Below are positions 52,595-61,350 of a DNA stretch of 64,000 bases, piece after piece. The stretch lies in the NCBI GenBank assembly GCA_022790855.1, contig JAAVYA010000028.1, positions 124,001 through 188,000 of the forward strand, written 5' to 3'. The position numbers and the translations under genes were made by a program. Below the pieces are notes generated by a model. That model had not been told where the DNA came from. It worked only from the letters and a program-made list of their open reading frames with translations, and did not search any database. Every line of letters begins with the position of its first letter. Position 1 is the first letter of the stretch. The stretch is from Lachnospiraceae bacterium. GTDB lineage: Bacteria; Bacillota; Clostridia; Lachnospirales; Lachnospiraceae.

Positions 52595-53494
52595 ATGAAG
52601 CTGGAGATCAAAGAACTGTCAAAAAGCTATAAGAAAGGAAAACGTGCGCTGGATGCGTTTTCGGCAGACTTAACACCCGGGGTATATGGTCTGTTAGGCC
52701 CGAATGGGGCGGGAAAATCTACGCTTATGAATCTTCTCACCGGGAATCTGGAAGCAGACAGCGGACAAGTATTGGTGGATGGAAAGCCAACAAGCCAGAT
52801 GGGAGCCGCTTATCGGGAAATGTTGGGCTACATGCCCCAGCAGCAGGGACTGTATGATAATTTTACGGCGTTGGAGTTTTTGCGGTATTTTGCTTCTCTC
52901 AAAGGGATTCCCAGAAAAGAGGCCAAAAAGCGGATAGACCATCTTTTGAAAGTTGTGATTTTGGAAGAAGCCAAGAACCGGAGGTTAGGCGGGTTTTCCG
53001 GGGGAATGAAGCAGAGAGTCCTGCTGGCGCAGGCTTTATTGAATGATCCTAGGATTCTGATTCTGGATGAACCTACTGCGGGCCTTGATCCCAAGGAACG
53101 TATTCGGATAAGGAATTATATCAGCGAGATCTCGCAAGATAAAATTATTTTGCTGGCCACTCATGTAGTCAGTGATGTGGAATGTATTGCCAGAGAAATT
53201 CTTTTGATCAAAGACGGCGTTCTTTTGGCCTGGGAGAAGCCGGAAGGGCTGATGAGCCAGATGGAAGGAAAAGTATGGGAAGTGAGTATCCCGGCGGAAG
53301 ATCTTTCTGAGTTAGAAGGGAAATGTCTCATCAGCAATGTACATGTAACCAAGGACGGGCCCAAAGTGAGGCTTTTGGGAGAAAGAGAAGAGTTAATGGA
53401 AATTTTATCTAAATCCGTAAATTTTGGATTTTTACTGGAACGGGCAGAAGCAAATCTGGAAGATGTTTATTTATGGAGGATTCGGGAGGAATAA
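52595..53494 (+). CDS. ABC transporter ATP-binding protein
   Basis: 299 residues from ATG 52595, preceded by AGGAGGAGAGG. Intact motifs: GPNGAGKST (Walker A), FSGGMKQRV (signature), ILILDEPTAGLD (Walker B), LLATHVV (H-loop), and a C-terminal extension as in BcrA/NatA-type exporters. The frame is continuous with the permease remnant upstream, with no stop between, so a fusion could be made, but the strong RBS argues for separate initiation. Its permease partner upstream appears truncated. Confidence 0.88.
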   Translation: MKLEIKELSKSYKKGKRALDAFSADLTPGVYGLLGPNGAGKSTLMNLLTGNLEADSGQVLVDGKPTSQMGAAYREMLGYMPQQQGLYDNFTALEFLRYFASLKGIPRKEAKKRIDHLLKVVILEEAKNRRLGGFSGGMKQRVLLAQALLNDPRILILDEPTAGLDPKERIRIRNYISEISQDKIILLATHVVSDVECIAREILLIKDGVLLAWEKPEGLMSQMEGKVWEVSIPAEDLSELEGKCLISNVHVTKDGPKVRLLGEREELMEILSKSVNFGFLLERAEANLEDVYLWRIREE

Positions 53495-53523
53495 AATCTT
53501 TTTCGGAAGGAAATGCTACCTTC

Positions 53524-54597
53524 ATGAGAGAAGAGTTGAAAAAGCCTTTGCTGGATGCGGTCAGAATTTTGGGAATTGCTTTGGTTGTTTATTTGATTCT
53601 GCGGTTTTTATTGCCATTGGTAGTTCCCTTTTTGGTTGCCCTGTTTCTGGCAAAGCTGTTGCATCCTATGATAGAAAAACTTCATAAAAAGACCCGCATA
53701 AAGGAAGGGCTTTTGTCCTCGCTGATTTTAATTATTCTTTTGGCGGCACTTGGATGGGTGTTGTGGTTTGTGGGGAAAAACCTTGTGATTCAGCTTCAAG
53801 GGCTGTTTGCTAATTTTCCCATGTATCAGGAAAAGGCCGGGGTGTTCTGGAATGATTGCTGTACTCGGGTGGAATCCTGGACTGGGATACAGGCGGAAGA
53901 ACTGAATGGGAGGGTGATGGATACCGTTCCCAGGATTTGGGAGAATATGAAAGGGACACTGCTGCCTGCATTGATGAGCGGCTCTTTTTCCTGGGTAAAA
54001 GGAATTTTTGTTTTGGTTGGCGTATGTATTGTGGTTATGATTTCCACCCTGTTAATGATGAAGGAATATGGACGTATGAAGGAAGCATTGGAGAGGGGGA
54101 GGCTGGGACAGGCGTTATTGCGGATTTTACGCCGGGTGTACCGTGCAGGCGGCGGGTATTTCAAGGCGCAGCTTGTGATTATGCTGGCAGTTAGCGGGAT
54201 CTGTGTTGCGGGGTTGTTTTGCGCAGGAAATTCCTACGCCTTACTGGCGGGCGTGGGAATTGGCCTCTGCGATGCCATGCCTTTTTTAGGCACCGGAACG
54301 ATCTTCATACCCTGGGCTTTGATCGAATTGCTGCAGGGGGAGTATATGCTGGCGGCTATTTATGCGGTGATCTATACCATTGCCAGTCTGGCAAGGGAAC
54401 TGATGGAACCGAAGCTGGTGGGAGATAAGTTGGGAATGCCTCCCCTTGCCGTGATCATCAGCGTGTATGTAGGCTTGCAGATTTATGGATTATGGGGAAT
54501 CCTGTTAGGGCCGTTATCCTATATTCTGATTCGTGAAATTTGGAGAGAAGGATTTGAAAAAGACGAGACAGACGACTTTTTGAATGGGAATATTTGA
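53524..54597 (+). CDS. AI-2E/PerM-family membrane protein (YtvI-like)
   Basis: 357 residues from ATG 53524; ATG 53473, overlapping the ATPase gene, is an alternative. About 7-8 hydrophobic helices (GIALVVYLILRFLLPLVVPFLVALFLAKLL; LLSSLILIILLAALGWVLW; ILLGPLSYILIREI) and a soluble loop between helices 3 and 4 (about 95-155). C-terminal signature LCDAMPFLGTGTIFIPWALIELL and LVGDKLGMPPLAVIISVYVGLQIYGLWG. Relatives include sporulation protein YtvI and Na+/H+-type carriers; substrate unknown. Confidence 0.85.
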   Translation: MREELKKPLLDAVRILGIALVVYLILRFLLPLVVPFLVALFLAKLLHPMIEKLHKKTRIKEGLLSSLILIILLAALGWVLWFVGKNLVIQLQGLFANFPMYQEKAGVFWNDCCTRVESWTGIQAEELNGRVMDTVPRIWENMKGTLLPALMSGSFSWVKGIFVLVGVCIVVMISTLLMMKEYGRMKEALERGRLGQALLRILRRVYRAGGGYFKAQLVIMLAVSGICVAGLFCAGNSYALLAGVGIGLCDAMPFLGTGTIFIPWALIELLQGEYMLAAIYAVIYTIASLARELMEPKLVGDKLGMPPLAVIISVYVGLQIYGLWGILLGPLSYILIREIWREGFEKDETDDFLNGNI

Positions 54598-54616
54598 GCA
54601 CAGATGGAAAAAATGC

Positions 54617-54646
54617 TTGACAAAGCAGCTTTTGGTATCATAGAAT
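54617..54646 (+). promoter_or_regulatory. Promoter of the proS T-box transcript
   Basis: TTGACA (54617-54622), 18-nt spacer, TAGAAT (54641-54646). Confidence 0.75.
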
Positions 54647-54649
54647 AGA

Positions 54650-54892
54650 CACACGGCAATGAAGAGGAGCAGTACAGACAGAAAAGACTGCAGAGAGGGA
54701 ACGGTTGGTGCGAAGTTCCTGTCCGGAATGTTTGGAACCCGCCTTGGAGCTTTCCAGGAGACTGTGACGTATTTCCGGCGTTAGCGGATTCAGAGAGAAT
54801 GTATGGAAGCTGTGGATAGACTTCCAGGCATTAATAAGGGTGGTACCGCCGAGCTTTCGGTCCCTTGGGTTGGGACAGAAGGCTCTTTTTTC
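54650..54892 (+). promoter_or_regulatory. Proline T-box leader, specifier CCC
   Basis: Stem I features are visible in order: AGTA loop element, AGAGAG, GGTTGGTG distal motif, then GGAACCCGCC with the specifier CCC (Pro) at 54738-54740 inside the usual GAA-codon-purine context. The T-box sequence AGGGTGGTACCGCC is at 54837-54850 and the terminator stem GAGCTTTCGGTCCC (54851-54864) with GGGACAGAAGGCTC (54872-54885) plus a T-run follows. Uncharged tRNA-Pro should pair with CCC and the T-box and permit read-through into proS, which starts at 54977. Confidence 0.92.
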
Positions 54893-54976
54893 GTTCCATG
54901 ATAATGCTTGCTGTAAAGGAACCTTGATCTGGAATTCGGGTTCCTAGCCGCAACAGAGATAAAGGAGGAGAAGATT

Positions 54977-56416
54977 ATGGCAAAAGACAAAAAATTAGTA
55001 GAAGCCATAACGTCTATGGACACTGATTTTGCCCAGTGGTACACAGATGTGGTAAAAAAAGCAGAATTGATTGAGTATACCAGTGTAAAGGGATGTATGG
55101 CAATTAAACCGGCAGGTTACGCGCTCTGGGAGAATATCCAGCATGAATTAGACCGGAGGTTTAAAGAGACTGGCGTTGAGAATGTATATATGCCCATGTT
55201 CATTCCCGAGAGCTTGCTGCAGAAAGAGAAGGATCATGTGGAGGGGTTTGCTCCGGAAGTCGCCTGGGTTACCCATGGCGGAATGAATCCATTACAGGAA
55301 CGGATGTGCGTACGTCCTACTTCAGAGACGTTATTCTGTGATTTTTATGCCAATGAAGTGCAGTCTTACCGCGACCTTCCCAAAGTGTATAACCAGTGGT
55401 GCTCCGTCGTGCGTTGGGAGAAAGAGACCAGGCCATTTTTGCGTTCCAGGGAATTTTTATGGCAGGAGGGGCATACGGCCCATGCAACAGAGGAAGAGGC
55501 TCAGGAGCGGACACTTCAGATACTTCATCTGTATGCAGATTTTTGCGAAGATTTTCTGGCAATGCCTGTGATTCGGGGCCAGAAAACAGAGAAAGAAAAA
55601 TTTGCAGGTGCAAAAGCTACGTATACCATAGAAGCATTGATGCATGACGGCAAAGCGCTGCAGTCCGGCACCAGTCATAATTTTGGGGACGGATTTGCCA
55701 AAGCCTTTGAAATTCAATATACGGATAAGGAAAATAAGCTGCAATATGTACATCAGACTTCTTGGGGGGTAAGTACTCGCCTCATTGGTGGAATTATCAT
55801 GGTGCATGGAGACGACTCAGGATTAGTGCTACCTCCTAAGGTTGCTCCTGTACAAGTTATGGTGATTCCTATTCAGCAGCGGAAGGAGGGCGTTCTGGAT
55901 AAGGCCCGGGAAATGAAAGAGGCTCTTGCAAAAGCCGGACTTCGGGTGAAGATGGACGATACGGACAAGAGCCCCGGATGGAAGTTTGCCGAACAGGAGA
56001 TGAGAGGCATTCCTGTGCGGGTGGAATTAGGGCCGAAAGATATAGAAGCAGGAAAGTGTATTTTGGTGCGCCGGGATACCAGAGAGAAGCTGGAGGTTAC
56101 CTTAGAAGAAGCTCCTGGGAAAGCAGCGGAGCTTATGGATATCATTCAAAAAGATATGTTTGAGCGGGCCAAAGCCCATCTGGACGGGCATATTACGGAC
56201 GTAAAGAGTTATCCTGCTTTTAAAGACGCCGTAGAGCATAAGCCAGGATTTATCCGGGCTATGTGGTGCGGAGAGGAAGCATGTGAATTGAAGATCAAAG
56301 AGGATACTACGGCAACTTCCCGCTGTATGCCCTTTGAACAGGAGCAGATATCAGAAGTATGTGTTTGCTGCGGAAAGCCTGCTCACAAATTAGTATATTG
56401 GGGCAAGGCATATTAG
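54977..56416 (+). CDS. proS: Prolyl-tRNA synthetase (eukaryote-like short form)
   Basis: Charges tRNA-Pro with proline. 479 residues, starting [21 protein letters not shown]. Class II motifs: motif 1 region ([29 protein letters not shown]), motif 2 ([27 protein letters not shown]), motif 3 ([17 protein letters not shown]). There is no editing (INS) domain of the bacterial long form, and the C-terminus holds four Cys likely for zinc ([18 protein letters not shown]) and ends in YWGKAY, as in archaeal/eukaryal enzymes. T-box controlled. RBS AAAGGAGGAG. Confidence 0.96.
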   Translation: MAKDKKLVEAITSMDTDFAQWYTDVVKKAELIEYTSVKGCMAIKPAGYALWENIQHELDRRFKETGVENVYMPMFIPESLLQKEKDHVEGFAPEVAWVTHGGMNPLQERMCVRPTSETLFCDFYANEVQSYRDLPKVYNQWCSVVRWEKETRPFLRSREFLWQEGHTAHATEEEAQERTLQILHLYADFCEDFLAMPVIRGQKTEKEKFAGAKATYTIEALMHDGKALQSGTSHNFGDGFAKAFEIQYTDKENKLQYVHQTSWGVSTRLIGGIIMVHGDDSGLVLPPKVAPVQVMVIPIQQRKEGVLDKAREMKEALAKAGLRVKMDDTDKSPGWKFAEQEMRGIPVRVELGPKDIEAGKCILVRRDTREKLEVTLEEAPGKAAELMDIIQKDMFERAKAHLDGHITDVKSYPAFKDAVEHKPGFIRAMWCGEEACELKIKEDTTATSRCMPFEQEQISEVCVCCGKPAHKLVYWGKAY

Positions 56417-56422
56417 AGAGTA

Positions 56423-56457
56423 TCTGAAAATGCGTCTGGTAGAAAGCAATTTTCAGA
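56423..56457 (+). terminator. Hairpin after proS
   Basis: TCTGAAAAT (56423-56431) and ATTTTCAGA (56449-56457), perfect 9-bp stem; no T-run beyond the arm. Confidence 0.45.
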
Positions 56458-56511
56458 CACAGTCTATTGACAGCAAGGATGGACATAGATAAGGAAAGAA
56501 GGATTTGAAAG

Positions 56512-57381
56512 ATGAAATTAGGGATCACTATGGAAGGCGGCGCAAGCCGGACCATATTTAGCTGCGGTGTTACGGATGCATTTCTGGAAGAAGGGATTAT
56601 GCCGGATTACCTCATCGGCGTATCCGCAGGGATTGCTTACGGCGTTTCTTATCTCTCAAAGCAAAAAGGGAGGAATCTGGAGATTGCGGTTCAGTATATG
56701 GCGGATAAACGCTATATGGGTCCCAGGCATCTGCTGAACCGAAAGAACCGGAGTTACTATAATATTCCCTTTGTGTTCGGAGAGATTCCCAATGAATTGG
56801 TTCCTTTTGATTATGAGGAGTTTCAAAGGTTTCCGGGAAAAGCAGTGGCAACCGTGACCAATATCCATACCGGAAAGCCGGAATATCTCGAGGTGCCAAG
56901 GCATGACGACAAATTTGATATGCTGGTGGCAAGCTGCGCTCTACCCATCTTATTTCAACCGGTAAAGATCGGAAAACGTTATTATCTGGATGGGGGCCTG
57001 TCGGATTCTATTCCCTATAAGCAGGCGATAAAGGAAGGGTGCGACAAGAATATCGTGATTCTCACCAGAGAGCGCGGCTATGTGAAAAAGCAGGAACGGG
57101 CCGGAAGGATTTCCAGCAGACTTTACCGGAAATATCCCAAAATTGTGGAAGATTTAAAAAAGCGTCCAGAGCGGTACAATGCCTGCATGGAAGAGCTTTG
57201 CGAAGCGGAAAAGCGAGGAGAAGTCTTCGTAATTGCTCCTGAGAGTACGTTAGGCGTAGGAAGAACAGAGACTCGGGGAGAAAAGCTTCAAAAGCTGTAT
57301 GATGAAGGCTATCGGCAGGCCAGGGAACAGATGGCCGATTTAAAGAAGTACCTGGGAGAAGATTCGGGAGAAAAAGCTTGA
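56512..57381 (+). CDS. Patatin-like phospholipase
   Basis: 289 residues. Glycine-rich oxyanion loop EGGASRT (8-14), nucleophile elbow GVSAG (Ser about 38), and the catalytic-dyad Asp in DGGLSDSIP. No signal peptide, so cytosolic or membrane-peripheral. Patatins hydrolyse phospholipid or lysophospholipid acyl bonds; the bacterial YjjU/RssA branch has unclear substrates. The C-terminal half (about 180-289) is charged and helical (QERAGRISSRLYRKYPK; EKLQKLYDEGYRQAREQM). Overlaps the phosphatase gene by 4 nt (TTGA). Confidence 0.9.
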   Translation: MKLGITMEGGASRTIFSCGVTDAFLEEGIMPDYLIGVSAGIAYGVSYLSKQKGRNLEIAVQYMADKRYMGPRHLLNRKNRSYYNIPFVFGEIPNELVPFDYEEFQRFPGKAVATVTNIHTGKPEYLEVPRHDDKFDMLVASCALPILFQPVKIGKRYYLDGGLSDSIPYKQAIKEGCDKNIVILTRERGYVKKQERAGRISSRLYRKYPKIVEDLKKRPERYNACMEELCEAEKRGEVFVIAPESTLGVGRTETRGEKLQKLYDEGYRQAREQMADLKKYLGEDSGEKA

Positions 57382-57995
57382 AGCTGATTTTTATCCGTCA
57401 CGGAAAGACAAAGGGCAACACCCAGGGACGTTATGTGGGGCGTACCGATGAGCCGCTGCTGCCTGAGAGCATGGAGCATTTAAAAAAGCTGGCTCAGGAG
57501 TATGTGATTTCAGGGCCGGAAAGTGACAAAGGTTCTTTCCTCCGGCCGGAACTGGTGGTTACAAGCCCCATGCTGCGATGCCGCCAGACTGCCGATATTC
57601 TATTTCCGAATATCCCCTGTTTTGTGCAGGACGGACTGCAGGAGATGGATTTCGGGGAATTTGAATATAAAAATTACCAGGAGCTTTCCGGGAACCGAGC
57701 GTATCAAGCTTATATTGACAGCGGAGGGCGAACTGCATTTCCCGGCGGCGAATCGCCGAAGAAGTTTAAAACGCGCTGCTGTAAAGCGTTTCTGGAAGCT
57801 GTTAATCAGGCGGATAATACGGAGACAAATGTTGTTGCCTTTGTCGTGCATGGCGGTACGATCATGGCAGTTCTGGAAGCCTTTGGGGAACCCCGGCGTT
57901 CGTATTTTGACTGGCAGATTAAGAATGGAGCGTATATCTGGGGGGAATATTTCGCCAGTGGAAGGATTATCATTGATTGCGGAAATATTTTTTAG
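57378..57995 (+). CDS. Histidine phosphatase family protein
   Basis: 205 residues from a TTG start overlapping the patatin stop. Catalytic His in FIRHGKTKGN (RHG motif), second Arg in RCRQT, MDFGEFEYKNYQEL as in alpha-ribazole phosphatase/phosphoglycerate mutase relatives, and the second catalytic His in VVHGGTIM. Cytosolic hydrolase of a small phosphate ester. CobC-type is possible, but no cobalamin gene is near. Convergent with the CdaR-like regulator. Confidence 0.87.
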   Translation: MKLIFIRHGKTKGNTQGRYVGRTDEPLLPESMEHLKKLAQEYVISGPESDKGSFLRPELVVTSPMLRCRQTADILFPNIPCFVQDGLQEMDFGEFEYKNYQELSGNRAYQAYIDSGGRTAFPGGESPKKFKTRCCKAFLEAVNQADNTETNVVAFVVHGGTIMAVLEAFGEPRRSYFDWQIKNGAYIWGEYFASGRIIIDCGNIF

Positions 57996-58021
57996 GGAAA
58001 TAGCCGTTGAGTATCTTAATT

Positions 58022-59479
58022 TTAAGTATACTCTGCGGCTTTTTCCATCTCATAGGACAGAAGCAGATGAAGACGTTCCATGTCGTCATCCAGAGTTTCC
58101 CCGGTCAGTTCTTCCAGACGTTTCAGCCGATAGAGCAGGGTATTTCGGGGAAGGTTCATGGTTCTGGCAGTGTCTGCAATACTGCGCTCCTTTTTCAGAT
58201 AAAAATACAGTGTTTCATAGAATTCGGTATGGTGTTTTGCGTCATATTCTTTAAGAAGCTGCAAGGCCGGATGCAGAACTGTGGGGATTGCGGTGCTTTT
58301 TAACTGGGAAAAAAGGTAAGGGAGTACATGCTTTGTCCCATCGTAGATGTGCCCGGCTTCTTTTTCCACATATTGTGAAGTGATGGATACGAAGCGATAG
58401 TGATGATAAATAGAGTCGGATAAGGTAAAGCATTTTCCAAAGGTAGCGTAATACTTGCTGTTTTGGAGCCAGGGGATAAGACTTTGACAAGTTTCCTCCA
58501 GAGAACTTTGGGACAAATTGCAAAGCAGGCAGACAGATAATTCCGTTGTCACAGCCAGGATGTGGGGAAATGCAATACGCAGAGAGTGGCACAAATGGGT
58601 ATGAATGTTGTATGCTTCCAACAGGGCGTCCAGCTTAAGGAAAATAAGGTTGTCTGTTTTTTGCCAGCCTAACAGCAGCAGCCTGCGGCAAAGATCCTGG
58701 GGACTTGCATTGGCATCGGAAATGACAGTCCGAAGCTGAGCGTCCAGAATCAGGGATTGCTGTTCCTGGATATGGATTTCAAACCATTTCTGGACATAGG
58801 TACAAAAGAGAGAGAAGCAATTAAGAGCCCCCTCGGTCATGGGGGCGGAAAGGGCAATTATGGTGGCGGATCCAAGAAAATTCCCCTGGAGGGAGAAGTT
58901 ATAGTGATAAGCTTTGTGAGGGAATAAAGATGGGTCGTAGGTGTAGATTCCCTTTCGACGGATACGTTCCGGGTCTGTTGCGTTGAAGCGTAGCAGGAAT
59001 TCCATATCACAGCTCCCTTGCTGCAAAATATAATCCCAGGGTTCGTCCACATCACCAATCCCATAATTGGAAGTATGGGCAAGGTGTCTTTGATAAGGAT
59101 CTAATAAAAATGCAGGTTGTCCCAGAATTTCTTGGGATGCATCAAATAAATCCTGCAGCATGGCTCCAGAGGTTAAAAGATTCATCATAATGTTGTCCCA
59201 ATGGGTATAGAAAGTGAAAGCATCCAACACGCAGTTTAAGATTTCCTCCAAGTCCGTAGTGTTCAACAGGAGGATATCATTGCGGTGGGTGCAGATCACC
59301 CGGTCATTTCCGTTTTTAAATAAGTCCTTTAGTCTGCCGATATATAAGGTATTTTCTTTCAGCTGCACGTCAGGAGAAAACAGTCGTACGGCTTCTATTT
59401 CAAATTGATTGGACGTGATGTCTGCTTTGGGGCGATAGCGGCGTAACCAATTGGCAAAAATCTGCATACTTAACTTCAT
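58022..59479 (-). CDS. CdaR/PucR-like transcriptional regulator
   Basis: 485 residues from ATG 59479 (TTGGAGAA upstream; the frame also opens at TTG 59494). Middle region of GAF/PAS-like strands (FLLDPYQRHLAHTSN, YNFSLQGNFLGSATIIAL), a GGDEF-like domain (LIFLKLDALLEAYNI), and the C-terminal PucR HTH (IADTARTMNLPRNTLLYRLKRLEELTGE). It resembles the regulator at 42456 in layout only. Divergent from the UroD-type gene, so it probably controls that group. Confidence 0.87.
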   Translation of the reverse strand: MKLSMQIFANWLRRYRPKADITSNQFEIEAVRLFSPDVQLKENTLYIGRLKDLFKNGNDRVICTHRNDILLLNTTDLEEILNCVLDAFTFYTHWDNIMMNLLTSGAMLQDLFDASQEILGQPAFLLDPYQRHLAHTSNYGIGDVDEPWDYILQQGSCDMEFLLRFNATDPERIRRKGIYTYDPSLFPHKAYHYNFSLQGNFLGSATIIALSAPMTEGALNCFSLFCTYVQKWFEIHIQEQQSLILDAQLRTVISDANASPQDLCRRLLLLGWQKTDNLIFLKLDALLEAYNIHTHLCHSLRIAFPHILAVTTELSVCLLCNLSQSSLEETCQSLIPWLQNSKYYATFGKCFTLSDSIYHHYRFVSITSQYVEKEAGHIYDGTKHVLPYLFSQLKSTAIPTVLHPALQLLKEYDAKHHTEFYETLYFYLKKERSIADTARTMNLPRNTLLYRLKRLEELTGETLDDDMERLHLLLSYEMEKAAEYT

Positions 59480-59583
59480 AGAATAGTTCTCCAATTTCTG
59501 GATTCTTGTTACAATGATACTTTGAATATAGTACGAAATATATGAAAATGCAAGATAAAAATATTTTCTAATGGGATATTTTA

Positions 59584-59595
59584 TATGTATACATA
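59584..59595. promoter_or_regulatory. 12-bp palindrome and -10 upstream of the UroD-type gene
   Basis: TATGTATACATA at 59584-59595 overlaps the -35 position of a consensus -10 TATAAT (59612-59617). Candidate operator of the divergent CdaR-like regulator. Confidence 0.4.
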
Positions 59596-59709
59596 AAAGG
59601 ATTGGTTTGTTTATAATGAAGATATCATAACCTTACATATGGAAGGTAAGTAGCGGTTTTTAGAATAGTTCCAGGAAGCTGGTTGCCTGGAAGCAGAGGA
59701 GGTCATTTT

Positions 59710-60825
59710 ATGAATTCAGCAGAAAAACTGGAAAAAATGCTGCGGCTGGAGAAACCGTCCGACAGAAGAGAAATTCCGTATTTTCCACAGATTATTACAT
59801 GGGCGGGGACCGTATCGGGGATATCTCAAAAGGATATGATCACGGATGTGGATAAAAACATCGAAGCGTTGGATATCACCTTTGAAAAAGTTGGCAGGCC
59901 GGATGTTATGATGTGTACGGCGATGCAGGATACGGTATTTATTATGGGCCTTCCGGTACGGATACCGGGACGGGAGCTGGAAGACAACGCACTGTACCAG
60001 TTTGTGGAAAGTGATTTATTTACACTTCAGGACGGAAAGGAATATGAACGCATTTTACAGATGGGATGGCAGAACTGGAACGGAGAACTGCTTTGCAAGA
60101 TTCAGAATCCGCCTTATACCAGTCCAGAGCAGTTATTTGCCCGTTTTGGCCAAATGGGCCAGAATATGGGAAAGATGGCCATGCATTTTATTCCTCAGGG
60201 GATCCAGCCATTAAGCCATACTGCTTGTGCACCTATATTTGATACGTTATCCCAGTCACATACCATGGAAGAATTCTGCTATGATCTGTATGATTATCCA
60301 GAGGAGGTTAAGAAGGTGATTCTGGAATGTACCCCGGCGGTAATTGGCCAGGCTATCGGTACTGTAAAAGAGGTGCATGGGAACCGGGTTGGAATTTATG
60401 CTATGCGTTCTTCCGCCACATTTGTGTCTCCGGATGCATTTGGAGAATTCTGCTGGCCGGGACTGAAAATGATGATTGAAGCATTTTGGGCGGAAGGAAT
60501 TACCTCAGTCCTGCACGCAGACGGGAATTGGCTCCCCATGCTGGATTACTTTAAGCAGGTTCCCAAGTCCAGCGTTCATTTTGAGTTTGATGGAGACACG
60601 GATATGCGAAAGGCCTATGAGATACTGGAAGGCTGGCAGAGTATGCGGGGGGATGTGCCTGCGGCGATGCTGGCTTATGGCACCCCGGATGAAGTTTCCC
60701 AATATTGCGAGGGTTTGATTACGGATATCTGCATGAAGGGCGGCGTAATGCTTGGCTCTGGATGTGAGGTGCCTATGAATGCAAGGCTGGAAAATGTGCT
60801 GGCTATGGGGAACTCTTTAAAGTAA
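59710..60825 (+). CDS. Uroporphyrinogen-decarboxylase/methyltransferase-family protein
   Basis: 371 residues from ATG 59710 (GAGGAGGT upstream). TIM barrel of the UroD/MtaA family. In the MtaA-type enzymes a zinc site HxCG...C activates a thiol; here the corresponding stretch reads LHADGNW (Asp in place of Cys) while GSGCEVP keeps the late Cys. No corrinoid-binding protein gene is nearby. So it may be a methyltransferase with altered metal site or a different reaction. Haem synthesis is unlikely, as no other haem genes are here. Divergent regulator upstream. Confidence 0.82.
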   Translation: MNSAEKLEKMLRLEKPSDRREIPYFPQIITWAGTVSGISQKDMITDVDKNIEALDITFEKVGRPDVMMCTAMQDTVFIMGLPVRIPGRELEDNALYQFVESDLFTLQDGKEYERILQMGWQNWNGELLCKIQNPPYTSPEQLFARFGQMGQNMGKMAMHFIPQGIQPLSHTACAPIFDTLSQSHTMEEFCYDLYDYPEEVKKVILECTPAVIGQAIGTVKEVHGNRVGIYAMRSSATFVSPDAFGEFCWPGLKMMIEAFWAEGITSVLHADGNWLPMLDYFKQVPKSSVHFEFDGDTDMRKAYEILEGWQSMRGDVPAAMLAYGTPDEVSQYCEGLITDICMKGGVMLGSGCEVPMNARLENVLAMGNSLK

Positions 60826-60961
60826 TTTGTGAGGAAGCACAATTCTAAGGGTGATATTTCGAGAGAAATTATAGTTTTACACATTGCTCATCTGAACCAT
60901 GTTTTGTATAATAAAAGATATGCAAAGGGTTTTAGGGTATATCTGTAAGGAGGAGCAAGAA
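60826..60961 (+). promoter_or_regulatory. Promoter of the ACP-like gene
   Basis: TTGCTC (60884-60889), 17-nt spacer, TATAAT (60907-60912) within this gap; no terminator was seen after the UroD-type gene. Confidence 0.65.
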
Positions 60962-61201
60962 ATGAGAGAAGAAATATTAGCAAAAATCATTGAAAGAGGA
61001 GCGCCGCTTTGGGGCGCAGATGCAGCATCTCTGAACGAGAACACCACATTTGAAGAAATGAATGCGAAGTCCGTTCATTACAGTCAGATTACCACATTTT
61101 TAGAGGATGAATATGATGTGGAGATTCCCTTCATGAACTTCCGCAGAAAGAAAACATTGGGCGAAGCCGCCGACTACGTATTGGAATTAGTAGAGGAGTA
61201 A
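60962..61201 (+). CDS. Acyl-carrier-protein-like protein with KSV in place of DSL
   Basis: 79 residues, acidic, from ATG 60962 (AGGAGGAG upstream). The four-helix ACP pattern is visible: the helix II start reads NAKSVHYSQITTFLEDEYDVEIP where ordinary ACPs have ADSLDxVELVMALEEEFxVEIP. The Ser that carries phosphopantetheine aligns, but the Asp before it is Lys. It then ends RKKTLGEAADYVLELVEE. Whether a holo-ACP synthase can act on it is uncertain. Own promoter and terminator; the phosphate acetyltransferase gene follows. Confidence 0.75.
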   Translation: MREEILAKIIERGAPLWGADAASLNENTTFEEMNAKSVHYSQITTFLEDEYDVEIPFMNFRRKKTLGEAADYVLELVEE

Positions 61202-61222
61202 GGCTGGCTTTGTGGTCCGTGA

Positions 61223-61270
61223 ATATGTCTCAGGATGCTGTGTCGGGCAGTGTTTTGAGGCATATTTTTT
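61223..61270 (+). terminator. Terminator after the ACP-like gene
   Basis: ATATGTCTCA (61223-61232) and TGAGGCATAT (61256-61265) with one wobble, then a T-run. Confidence 0.7.
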
Positions 61271-61350
61271 AGAGCGCCGGGGTATGCGGAGGCTTGGGAC
61301 TGAAGGTCTGCAGTATGAGAACAATGTGATGGAAAAAAGGAGAGAATCGT

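Noticed and set aside
54650-54892. Metabolite riboswitch upstream of proS
   Set aside because: The AGGGTGGTACCGCC sequence, stem I motifs and CCC specifier identify it as a T-box.
57523-58254. Long plus frame over the phosphatase and regulator ends
   Set aside because: Runs across two genes in another frame, with no motif or RBS.
59710-60825. Haem-pathway uroporphyrinogen decarboxylase
   Set aside because: No haem genes nearby, divergent metabolite regulator, and late GSGCEVP motif fit the methyltransferase-like branch better.
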